DNA of 64,000 bases. It comes from Mucilaginibacter_A sp041088075. GTDB taxonomy: Bacteria > Bacteroidota > Bacteroidia > Sphingobacteriales > Sphingobacteriaceae. Each line of letters starts with the position of its first letter. Position 1 is the stretch's first letter. Where the stretch lies: positions 14,715 through 78,714 of the forward strand of contig NZ_JBGCVY010000022.1 in assembly GCF_041088075.1 (NCBI RefSeq), given 5' to 3'. The position numbers and the translations under genes were made by a program. This document shows, one piece after another, positions 16,080 to 23,166 of the stretch. The notes under the pieces are model-generated. The model did not search any database. It was not told the origin of the DNA and saw nothing but the letters and a program-made list of their open reading frames with translations.

Positions 16080-16409
16080 ATGTCGCCAAAAGATAAACGG
16101 GAAATAAGGAAGATCATATTTCAAAATTTTGATACGATAACAGATTCTTGGAATAGTTTTTTTAAAAAAGACAACATGATAGCGACACACAAAATAGGGA
16201 AAATTCATTTTGAAAAAGATTTTATGATCCTAACTATTGATGGCAATGAACTTACCATACCTTTAGACAAGTTATCTAATAAATTGCAAGCTGCAACTGA
16301 TGTAGAAAGGGCGATGTACAAAATTCCTCCTTCGGGTTATGGCATACATTGGCCTTTAATTGACGAAGACCTTTCTGTTAATGGTATTCTTCGGGATTTT
16401 GAAAAGTAG
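16080..16409 (+). CDS. DUF2442 domain protein
   Basis: A 109-residue protein (ATG at 16080, MSPKDKREIRK). The C-terminal half, with LQAATDVERAMYKIPPSGYG and IHWPLIDEDLSVNGI, is the DUF2442 signature (PF10387). DUF2442 proteins are small, often close to DUF4160 or toxin-antitoxin-like genes; the function is unproven. An in-frame TTG at 16059 would add seven residues. It lies between prfC-tail copies 1 and 2, opposite in strand to prfC, and it is AT-richer than the flanking housekeeping genes. I take it as cargo of a small insertion. Confidence 0.75.
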   Translation: MSPKDKREIRKIIFQNFDTITDSWNSFFKKDNMIATHKIGKIHFEKDFMILTIDGNELTIPLDKLSNKLQAATDVERAMYKIPPSGYGIHWPLIDEDLSVNGILRDFEK

Positions 16410-16490
16410 CTTTCTACTGGTCAGGATTTGTAATATTTGTAATGCCGTCCATTGAGCTAGGATTTTCAATTTTTAAACCACAAACCCCTT

Positions 16491-16502
16491 ATGCTTCTTT
16501 TA
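16491..16502 (-). repeat. Exact 12-bp repeat at prfC-tail copy 2
   Basis: ATGCTTCTTTTA exact, five bases before the duplicated prfC stop, in the same position as the related copies at 15742 and 17754. Confidence 0.85.
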
Positions 16503-16506
16503 TCAC

Positions 16507-16566
16507 CTAATTTTTTAGTAAACTCCGAAGTGGTATGAAACTTAATTTCCGAAAAATTGCGTTTGT
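16507..16566 (-). pseudogene. Duplicated 3' end of prfC, copy 2 (short, frameshifted)
   Basis: About 60 bases match the last 19-20 codons of prfC (AACTCCGAAGTGGTATGAAA block). One extra base in the A/T run next to the stop shifts the frame. As in the true prfC, the DNA after the stop includes a repeat copy and a TGGTCAG-ATTTG block (16418-16430, compare 17689-17701). It separates the DUF2442 gene from the DUF6624 gene. Confidence 0.8.
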
Positions 16567-16690
16567 TTTGCACAACACATAGTTCAGCCAGTATTGTTTA
16601 CAAAACAGGAATATTACGTTTACAGTTCGGCTATTAATTATGCCGGCAACAGGGGTTGATAAATACTTTGTTGATGGAATAGGTGGGTAC

Positions 16691-17575
16691 TTACTTAAAT
16701 TGTCGGCGAATTTCATAAAAGTCTTTATCGCCTGTAAGTGTATATGTGTATTGTTTTCCTGTATTTTCTTGTTTTAAAAAGATAATTATGCTTTTTTCTT
16801 TTGGCCTAGTAACGTAAATGTAAAAGAAACCATTTTCATCACTCTTTCCAACAATCCTTGAATCTACTATAACAGATATATTTTTCACTCCTTTGTTATT
16901 AGCATCCCATGTATGTCCAATCAACAAAATATCATTACTATCCTTTTTAGGCGGGAAACTATAATATTTCACATTATTTTCTTTGATGGATTTTTCCAAT
17001 GGGTCTAATCCTGCTGACTTTCTTTTGGAATCAAGTTTTGTCATGTCTTCAACAGGGTACAAAAACAAATTGCCAATATTGTCCATGCCTAATTGCGTTC
17101 CATATATTTGGTTTTTGCCTTCAAACATTTTTATGCGGTCTATGAAAATTGCATATTCATAATTGCCAATTTGTTTTTGACGAAAAGCCTTCGTTACTAT
17201 ATCTTCATATTTTGTTTGAGCATTTAAACCTGCGTGTTGTATTGTATAAAAGATACCGTTATTTGCTTTTGACGAAATTTCTTTTTTAGGCAACCATCCG
17301 TATTTGTCAATAATATCGAAAACTGTTTTCTGGTCGATAGAATCTTGTTTATGTTGCTCATCAACAGCTTGCTGATGTTCTTTTGAATCAGCACCATATT
17401 TTTTAAGAATGATTATAGGCTTATCTCTGCCAATTTGGTCACTATCAAAAACTCGTTCTAAAATAGCATTGACATTTTTTCTTTTTAAAGTATCCGAATC
17501 TTGGGCGAAAGATGAAGTAGAATTAAGAAAAAATAGTAGGATAAAAAAGTATTTGAAAGTAGAATCTATTGCCAT
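16691..17575 (-). CDS. Secreted DUF6624-like protein with C-terminal beta domain
   Basis: A 294-residue protein with a signal peptide (YFFILLFFLNSTSSFA). Residues about 45-170 resemble the DUF6624 family: DQIGRDKP, IIDKYGWLPKKE, then QHAGLNAQTKY. Residues about 220-285 look like a carboxypeptidase-regulatory-like beta sandwich (GHTWDANNKGVKNISVIVD...). It should be exported. The function is unknown. It sits between prfC-tail copies 2 and the true prfC 3' end, in AT-rich DNA, so it is probably cargo of the same insertion history as the DUF2442 gene. Confidence 0.65.
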   Translation of the reverse strand: MAIDSTFKYFFILLFFLNSTSSFAQDSDTLKRKNVNAILERVFDSDQIGRDKPIIILKKYGADSKEHQQAVDEQHKQDSIDQKTVFDIIDKYGWLPKKEISSKANNGIFYTIQHAGLNAQTKYEDIVTKAFRQKQIGNYEYAIFIDRIKMFEGKNQIYGTQLGMDNIGNLFLYPVEDMTKLDSKRKSAGLDPLEKSIKENNVKYYSFPPKKDSNDILLIGHTWDANNKGVKNISVIVDSRIVGKSDENGFFYIYVTRPKEKSIIIFLKQENTGKQYTYTLTGDKDFYEIRRQFK

Positions 17576-17769
17576 GAGTAACGTTTAAATCAGGTTGATA
17601 AAAGATACAATGATACTTCTTGTAAGCAAAATAATTACAAATGTTCAATTATCAAAGAACGTGTTTAAAATAAATATGTTTATCCTATTGGTCAGAATTT
17701 GCAATCCACGCCATAAAGCACAAATTTTTAATCCCTAAACCACACAAACCCCCATACTTCTTTTACCAC

Positions 17770-19356
17770 CTAATTCTTCGTAAACTCCGAAGTCGTATGA
17801 AACTCAATCTCCGGGAAATCGCGTTTGGCCAAATTGATCATATAATCGTTATCGGCCAGGAAAACCGTGTTGCCATCTTTGTCAGTCCCAATCTGGTGTT
17901 GCTTGCGGTACATAATCTCTTCCATTTTCTTTTTATCGGTGGAAGTGAGCCAACTGGAACGGCGGAAAGTAAGCGGACGGAAATGGCATTTGGCGCCATA
18001 TTCGTGCTCCAACCGGAAACTGATCACTTCAAACTGCAGCTCGCCAACGGTGCCTACAATTTTGCGGTTGCCGGGCTGCTGCGTAAACAATTGCGCCACG
18101 CCTTCTTCAGTTAACTGCTGGATGCCTTTTTCCAACTGCTTGGTTTTCATCGGGTCGGCGTTTTCCACTTCCTTAAAAATCTCCGGCGAAAAACTTGGGA
18201 TGCCTTTAAACTGCAGCTTTTCGCCTTCGGTCAGCGTATCGCCAATTTTAAAGTTGCCACTGTCGTACAAACCAACCACATCGCCGGGCCATGCTTCTTC
18301 TACCAGGCTTTTTTCGTTGGCCATAAAATCCATCGGGTTGCTAAACTTTAGCTTTTTGCCCAAGCGCGTGTGGTAATAAAACTTGTTCCGCTCAAACTTG
18401 CCGGAACAAATCCGCAGAAAAGCAATCCGGTCGCGGTGGTTTGGGTCCAGGTTGGCGTGGATTTTAAACACAAAACCCGAAAACGGTTTCTCCGTCGCCA
18501 AAACTTCACGTTCTACGGCTTCGCGGCTTTTCGGACTTGGGGCGATATTGATAAACGTATCCAACAGTTCGCGGATGCCAAAATTATTAACGGCACTTCC
18601 AAAAAATACCGGAGCAAGCAAACCGTCTAAATAAAGTTCTTTATCTAATTTACCGTAAACACCACTAATTAGTTCTAAATCATCTTTTAAGCCGCTTATT
18701 TCTTTAGGTTGAAGAAATTCGGTCAGCGTTTTATCGTCCAAATTATCAGCCTGAATAATTGGTTTGGTTACTTTGGATTTATCCGGCTGAAACAAATTCA
18801 GTTGTTTGTTAAAAATATTGTAAACGCCTTTAAAGGTATAACCCTGACCGATTGGCCACGAAAGCGGGCACAAACTCAGGCTCAGCTTTTTCTCGATCTC
18901 GTCCAGCAAATCAAACGCGTCTTTGCCTTCACGGTCCATTTTATTGATGAAAATGATCACCGGTGTATTGCGCATCCGGCATACGCCCATCAGTTTTTCG
19001 GTTTGTTCTTCCACGCCTTTTACGCTGTCCACCACTAAAATCACGCTGTCAACTGCCGAAAGCGTGCGGTAAGTATCTTCCGCAAAATCCTTGTGGCCGG
19101 GCGTATCTAAAATATTGATGCGTTTGTCTTTATATTCAAAACCCATCACCGAAGTAGCCACCGAAATGCCGCGCTGTTTCTCGATCTCCATAAAATCCGA
19201 CGTGTTGCTTTGGTTGGCTTTGTTGCGTTTTACCGTTCCGGCCGTGTTGATGGCACCGCCGAACAGTAAAAATTTCTCGGTCAGCGTGGTTTTACCGGCA
19301 TCGGGGTGGCTGATAATGGCAAAGGTTTTTCTTTTTTCTATTTCGGGGTATTCCAT
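17770..19356 (-). CDS. prfC: Peptide chain release factor 3
   Basis: RF3 (528 residues) is the GTPase that removes RF1 or RF2 from the ribosome after termination. G1 is SHPDAGKT (16-23), the switch-2 DTPGH motif is in INILDTPGHKDFAED, and NKMD is in IIFINKMDREG. The C-terminal domain runs to FHTTSEFTKN. Length is normal and the reading frame is intact. Its 3' end has been duplicated twice downstream (15758-15952, 16507-16566), each duplicate preceded by a cargo gene. A repeat copy (17754-17765) lies five bases past its stop. Confidence 0.97.
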   Translation of the reverse strand: MEYPEIEKRKTFAIISHPDAGKTTLTEKFLLFGGAINTAGTVKRNKANQSNTSDFMEIEKQRGISVATSVMGFEYKDKRINILDTPGHKDFAEDTYRTLSAVDSVILVVDSVKGVEEQTEKLMGVCRMRNTPVIIFINKMDREGKDAFDLLDEIEKKLSLSLCPLSWPIGQGYTFKGVYNIFNKQLNLFQPDKSKVTKPIIQADNLDDKTLTEFLQPKEISGLKDDLELISGVYGKLDKELYLDGLLAPVFFGSAVNNFGIRELLDTFINIAPSPKSREAVEREVLATEKPFSGFVFKIHANLDPNHRDRIAFLRICSGKFERNKFYYHTRLGKKLKFSNPMDFMANEKSLVEEAWPGDVVGLYDSGNFKIGDTLTEGEKLQFKGIPSFSPEIFKEVENADPMKTKQLEKGIQQLTEEGVAQLFTQQPGNRKIVGTVGELQFEVISFRLEHEYGAKCHFRPLTFRRSSWLTSTDKKKMEEIMYRKQHQIGTDKDGNTVFLADNDYMINLAKRDFPEIEFHTTSEFTKN

Positions 19357-19513
19357 ATATCGTTAAGCTGCGCAAATACTGGCAGCCGGGGTTGTTGTTT
19401 TTAAGGTTTTTTTGAATTTGAAGCATCAGGAAAACAGGATGTTAAGCAATTGCTTCATACAGTACAAAGATAAATAATTGTTTGGGGATTGAAAACGGTT
19501 AAAACAGGCACCC

Positions 19514-19548
19514 ATTTTATGCCGGTAAAAGAAGCATCGGCATAAAAT
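19514..19548. terminator. Hairpin with the 12-bp repeat as its loop
   Basis: ATTTTATGCCG (19514-19524) and CGGCATAAAAT (19538-19548) form a perfect 11-bp stem. The 13-base loop is G plus the exact repeat TAAAAGAAGCAT. It lies in the 411-base gap between divergent prfC and the response regulator gene. The rest of the gap shows only A/T-rich DNA and no gene. Confidence 0.6.
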
Positions 19549-19767
19549 TATTTTTAGCTATAATAGTTACAAGGTTTAAACATTTTTAAAAAAGTGCTGT
19601 TCACCAAACTAAAGTTGGTTAATTAACTGCATAAGGATTGGTTAATTGGCAGCAGAGGAAATTTTCGTTAAGATGACATAAAATGATCCATTTAGAAAAG
19701 CGCAGCTTGAGTTGGAAAACGGGTTTGTACAAAGCTTTTTTTAAACAGGAGTTATAATGATAATAAC

Positions 19768-20151
19768 ATGCCTAAAAAAGTATTGATTTTTGATGACGAT
19801 GAAGATATCCTGGCGATCTGTACTTACATACTGGAGGAACAAGGCTGGGAGGTAAGTACATTTTCAAACTGCAACAACGTGATCGAAAAAGTGGAAAGCA
19901 TTATGCCGGAAGTAATATTTATGGACAACTGGATACCGGATTCGGGCGGCATTGTAGCTACGCAAGCCATTAAACAGCAGGAACGATTGAAGCATATTCC
20001 GGTAGTTTACTTTTCGGCAAATAATGATATCAAATCTTTGGCACAGCAAGCCGGTGCCGATTCTTTTTTAGCCAAACCATTTGACTTGGAAGAATTGGAA
20101 AATATAGTAAACCAGGTTGCTACGCCGCATTCCCCAACCGGGCAGGCGTAG
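19768..20151 (+). CDS. Single-domain response regulator
   Basis: A 127-residue CheY-like receiver domain with no output domain. The acidic pocket is DDDED at residues 9-13, the phospho-acceptor is D53 in IFMDNWIPD, the Ser/Thr site is in VVYFSANND, and the lysine is in FLAKPFD. It would be phosphorylated by a histidine kinase and act by protein contact. No kinase is adjacent; the nearest in the window is at 46723. The DUF4126-like gene follows 26 bases after the stop. Confidence 0.9.
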   Translation: MPKKVLIFDDDEDILAICTYILEEQGWEVSTFSNCNNVIEKVESIMPEVIFMDNWIPDSGGIVATQAIKQQERLKHIPVVYFSANNDIKSLAQQAGADSFLAKPFDLEELENIVNQVATPHSPTGQA

Positions 20152-20177
20152 TTATTCAACAAAAAATAGTATAAAAA

Positions 20178-20657
20178 ATGATAAAACCTAAACCACTAAA
20201 ACGTTTTTGGCCAACAACCGGCCTGGCCATTGTTTCGGGCATGCGCACCATGGCTTCCATTTCTGCTTTAAGCAGTCATCTTGCCAAAACGCCTTCGCCT
20301 TTTTTAACGGGTTCTCCCTTAGGTTTTTTGCAAAAAAAATATGTTGCCCTAATTTTAAAAGCATTAGCACTGGCAGAAATGGCCGGAGATAAATTGCCAC
20401 AAACACCAAACCGTATTGAAAAACCAGGCTTAATTGGACGCGGACTGGCTGGTGCCTTAACCGGGGCAGCCCTTTATAAATCCAGAAATGGCAGTGCGAT
20501 TGCAGGTGCTTTAGTTGGCAGCACAGTTGCCGTTGCGGCTACTTATGGCAGTTATTATCTGCGGAAAAAAGTAGTGGATACTTCAAACGTAAACGACCCA
20601 ACGATTGGTACTTTGGAAGATATTGTGGCTTTGCAAACTGCTAATTTAATGTTGTAA
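20178..20657 (+). CDS. DUF4126-like membrane protein
   Basis: A 159-residue protein with several hydrophobic segments. The N-terminal GLAIVSGMRTMASISALSSH and the glycine/alanine-rich helices (RGLAGALTGAALY, GSAIAGALVGSTVAVAATYG) resemble the DUF4126 family of small membrane proteins. The role is unknown. It follows the response regulator gene closely and may be co-transcribed. The stop codon TAA is the first part of an exact 12-bp repeat (20655-20666). Confidence 0.6.
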   Translation: MIKPKPLKRFWPTTGLAIVSGMRTMASISALSSHLAKTPSPFLTGSPLGFLQKKYVALILKALALAEMAGDKLPQTPNRIEKPGLIGRGLAGALTGAALYKSRNGSAIAGALVGSTVAVAATYGSYYLRKKVVDTSNVNDPTIGTLEDIVALQTANLML

Positions 20658-20717
20658 AAGAAGCATCTAACTATTTCTTTTTTAGGTTGTTTTTCTGTGT
20701 AAAGCAACCGTCATATT

Positions 20718-20750
20718 GCCTTGTTTTTTCTTCGGAAGCAGGGCTTTTTT
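20718..20750 (+). terminator. Possible terminator with UUCG loop
   Basis: GCCTTG pairs with CAGGGC (one G-T pair), enclosing TTC-TTCG-GAA, and is followed by six T. It lies about 60 bases after the DUF4126-like gene. Confidence 0.5.
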
Positions 20751-20762
20751 GTATTTTTATAT

Positions 20763-21863
20763 ATGCAAATAAGCGAAGATTTTGATACGGTAAAAGAAGT
20801 ATTGGCTCCCAAAGACGAATACAAACCTTATAAATTATGGATGCCAAAACGGGTTGTGATTACGCCTGATGCTTTGAAAGAGCCTTACGGACAGGAAATG
20901 TACGAGCGCATTAAAAGCCAGGGTTTGCAGGTTGAAGAATTAAAGAACAACCGCATCACCGGTTTGCGCGGTGCTACCGAACGTGAAACTTATAAAATTG
21001 CTAAAAATACTTTGGCTATTGTCAACGCGCCGCCAAGTGCTTTCAATTTACGCCCAATTCCGCCTTCTGCCGATTGGCAGTTCCATTTGGCCGAAGGTTG
21101 CCCGGCGCATTGCCAGTATTGTTACCTGGCCGGAAGTTTGTCCGGTCCGCCCGCCATCCGGGTTTTCGCAAATTTGCCTTCTATCCTAAATAATCTCGAA
21201 CGTTTTGAACGTTTAAACAAGCCGGTTACTTTTGAGGCCAGTTGTTATACCGACCCTTTGAGTTTAGAACATTTGACTGGCGGGTTGGAAAAGACCATTA
21301 AATTTTTTGGCGAACGCGAAAATAGTTATTTGCGCTTTGTTACCAAGTTTGATGCGGTAAAACCTTTGCTAGATATTCCGCACAATGGCCATTCCCGTTT
21401 CCGCATCAGTTTAAATGCCGAACCTGTTGCCAAACGTTTGGAAGGCGGCACAGCTTCTGTTCCGGCCCGGATCAAAGCCTTACGTAAATTAGCGCAACCG
21501 AAAGAACTGGGCGGCGGCAATTATCCGATTGGTGTGGTTTTAGCGCCTATTATGCCAATACCGGATTGGGAACAGCATTACAGCAATTTGTTCGATCAGT
21601 TGGAGCAGAACCTGGATTTTCCTTGTGATCTGACCTTTGAATTGATCAGCCACCGTTTTACGCCGGGTTCTAAAGATGTGTTGATGGAATGGTATCCGAA
21701 TACGAGTTTGGAAATGGACGAAGCTTCTCGTGCAACGAAAACCAATAAGTTTGGCGGAACGAAATATGTTTACATCAAGGACACAATGAAAGCTTTAAAA
21801 ACCTTTTTCGAGCAGCAGATTGCCAGGCGTTTCCCAAAGGCTACAATTTTATATTGGACGTAA
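20763..21863 (+). CDS. SPL-family radical SAM protein
   Basis: A 366-residue protein related to spore photoproduct lyase. The radical SAM cluster motif CPAHCQYC (C113, C117, C120) is followed by YLAGSLSGPPAIRVFANL. Later blocks are EASCYTDPLSLEHLTGG, RISLNAEP and the C-terminal LMEWYPNTSL. SPL repairs UV-induced thymine photoproducts with SAM; homologues in non-spore-formers are annotated as SPL-family, and their role is less certain. The ATG at 20763 is favoured because the upstream in-frame sequence overlaps a terminator. The codons VKEVLAP contain a TAAAAGAAGTAT repeat variant. Its 3' end overlaps the convergent MFS gene by 23 bases. Confidence 0.85.
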   Translation: MQISEDFDTVKEVLAPKDEYKPYKLWMPKRVVITPDALKEPYGQEMYERIKSQGLQVEELKNNRITGLRGATERETYKIAKNTLAIVNAPPSAFNLRPIPPSADWQFHLAEGCPAHCQYCYLAGSLSGPPAIRVFANLPSILNNLERFERLNKPVTFEASCYTDPLSLEHLTGGLEKTIKFFGERENSYLRFVTKFDAVKPLLDIPHNGHSRFRISLNAEPVAKRLEGGTASVPARIKALRKLAQPKELGGGNYPIGVVLAPIMPIPDWEQHYSNLFDQLEQNLDFPCDLTFELISHRFTPGSKDVLMEWYPNTSLEMDEASRATKTNKFGGTKYVYIKDTMKALKTFFEQQIARRFPKATILYWT

Positions 21864-23100
21864 GCACGCGTTTCCGCAAATCGCTTAAATCTCCTGTTCC
21901 GGCTTTTTTTAAATACGGGATAAAACAGATAACAGCAATAACGCCGGCTATACCTTCGGCACAAACAATAGCCGAAGCGCCAAAATAATGCGCTAAAAAA
22001 CCAATGAGCAAACTGCCGATCGGTGCCATTCCCTGGAAAGCCATTACATAATAACTGATGACCCGGCCACGCATGTTTTCATCCACATGCGTTTGGATGT
22101 ATGTATTTGATGCGGCAATTTGTGACAACATGCCAAACTCCGCAGCCATAATAAAACACAAAGCCAGCGGAAACAAGCCGGTCAGCGAAAACAAAACCAG
22201 GCCGATGGCAAATTGTGCGCTGCAATAAGCAATCACTTTCAGCAGGCTTTTTCCGGGTTTTAAAGTAGTCATGTAAATTGCGCCAAGCAAAGCGCCCAAA
22301 CCCGATACTGCGTTTAGCCAGCTAAAAGTAGTAACGTTGCCATGAAAGATTTGGGTTGCAAAAACCGGCAGCAAAGTAGAGTAAGGCATCACAAAAAAAC
22401 TGGTGCAGGCCATCAGCAAAATAACCGAACGTATGCCGGCGTGCTGCTGCAAATACGTATAGCCTTCGCTCAGTCCCAGCCAAATATCCTGCTTGTTGGG
22501 CTTTTTTTCGATAGGTGGAATTTTCATCAGCAGCAGCGAAGCAATTACGGCCACAAAGCTGAGGAAGTTGGCCAAAAAACAAATCCCCTCACCAAAACTG
22601 CTTAAAATTACGCCTGCTGCAACCGGGCCAAGCAACCGCGCCAGCGTAACCATGGATGAATTTAAAGCGATGGCATTGGGCAAATCTTTTTTATCTTCCA
22701 CCAAATTAATCATCAGCGATTGCCGGGCAGGCGTATCAAAAGCATTAATGATCCCCAAAACCACACTTAAAATAATAATGATGGTGATATTGTGGTGACC
22801 CGTAAGCACCAGCGCAGCGAGCAGCCCGGCCTGGATCATGGAAGCAATTTGTGTAAACAATAAAGTTTTGTAGCGGCTGTGCCGATCTGTAAAAGCGCCG
22901 CCATAAGGCGAAAGCAGCATGATCGGGATTTGGCCGGCAAAAACAACTACGCCCAGCATCAGTGCCGAGTGGGTCATGCCGAAGACCAGCCAGCTCACGG
23001 CCATTCGTTGCATCCAGGTGCCAATGAGCGAGATGGCCTGGCCCGAAAAGTACAACCTGAAATTGGGGTATTTTAATGCCCTTACTGCCGTTAAATTCAT
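21841..23100 (-). CDS. MFS transporter, DHA3-type exporter
   Basis: A 419-residue major facilitator with about 12 membrane helices. The start RALKYPNFRLYFSGQAISLIG, with TWMQRMAVSWLV, is typical of the EntS/DHA3 group that exports siderophores or drugs. GGAFTDRHSRYK is the conserved loop 2-3 motif. LPNAIALNSSMVTLARLLGP is another family block. The natural substrate is unknown. Convergent with the radical SAM gene (23-base overlap), and downstream of ostA, from which it is separated by a repeat hairpin. Confidence 0.88.
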   Translation of the reverse strand: MNLTAVRALKYPNFRLYFSGQAISLIGTWMQRMAVSWLVFGMTHSALMLGVVVFAGQIPIMLLSPYGGAFTDRHSRYKTLLFTQIASMIQAGLLAALVLTGHHNITIIIILSVVLGIINAFDTPARQSLMINLVEDKKDLPNAIALNSSMVTLARLLGPVAAGVILSSFGEGICFLANFLSFVAVIASLLLMKIPPIEKKPNKQDIWLGLSEGYTYLQQHAGIRSVILLMACTSFFVMPYSTLLPVFATQIFHGNVTTFSWLNAVSGLGALLGAIYMTTLKPGKSLLKVIAYCSAQFAIGLVLFSLTGLFPLALCFIMAAEFGMLSQIAASNTYIQTHVDENMRGRVISYYVMAFQGMAPIGSLLIGFLAHYFGASAIVCAEGIAGVIAVICFIPYLKKAGTGDLSDLRKRVLTSNIKL

Positions 23101-23121
23101 TTTTAAAAATAATTTTTACCA

Positions 23122-23165
23122 ATGCTTCTTTTACCGCATAAAAATTGGTGCCATAAAAACAGCAT
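23122..23165. repeat. Inverted pair of both repeat variants
   Basis: A full-length ATGCTTCTTTTA copy (23122-23150, ending TAAAAATTGGTG) faces an exact TAAAAACAGCAT variant (23154-23165). The outer arms can pair at 10 of 12 bases. It fills the space between the ostA stop and the MFS gene start on the minus strand. Confidence 0.75.
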
Positions 23166-23166
23166 C

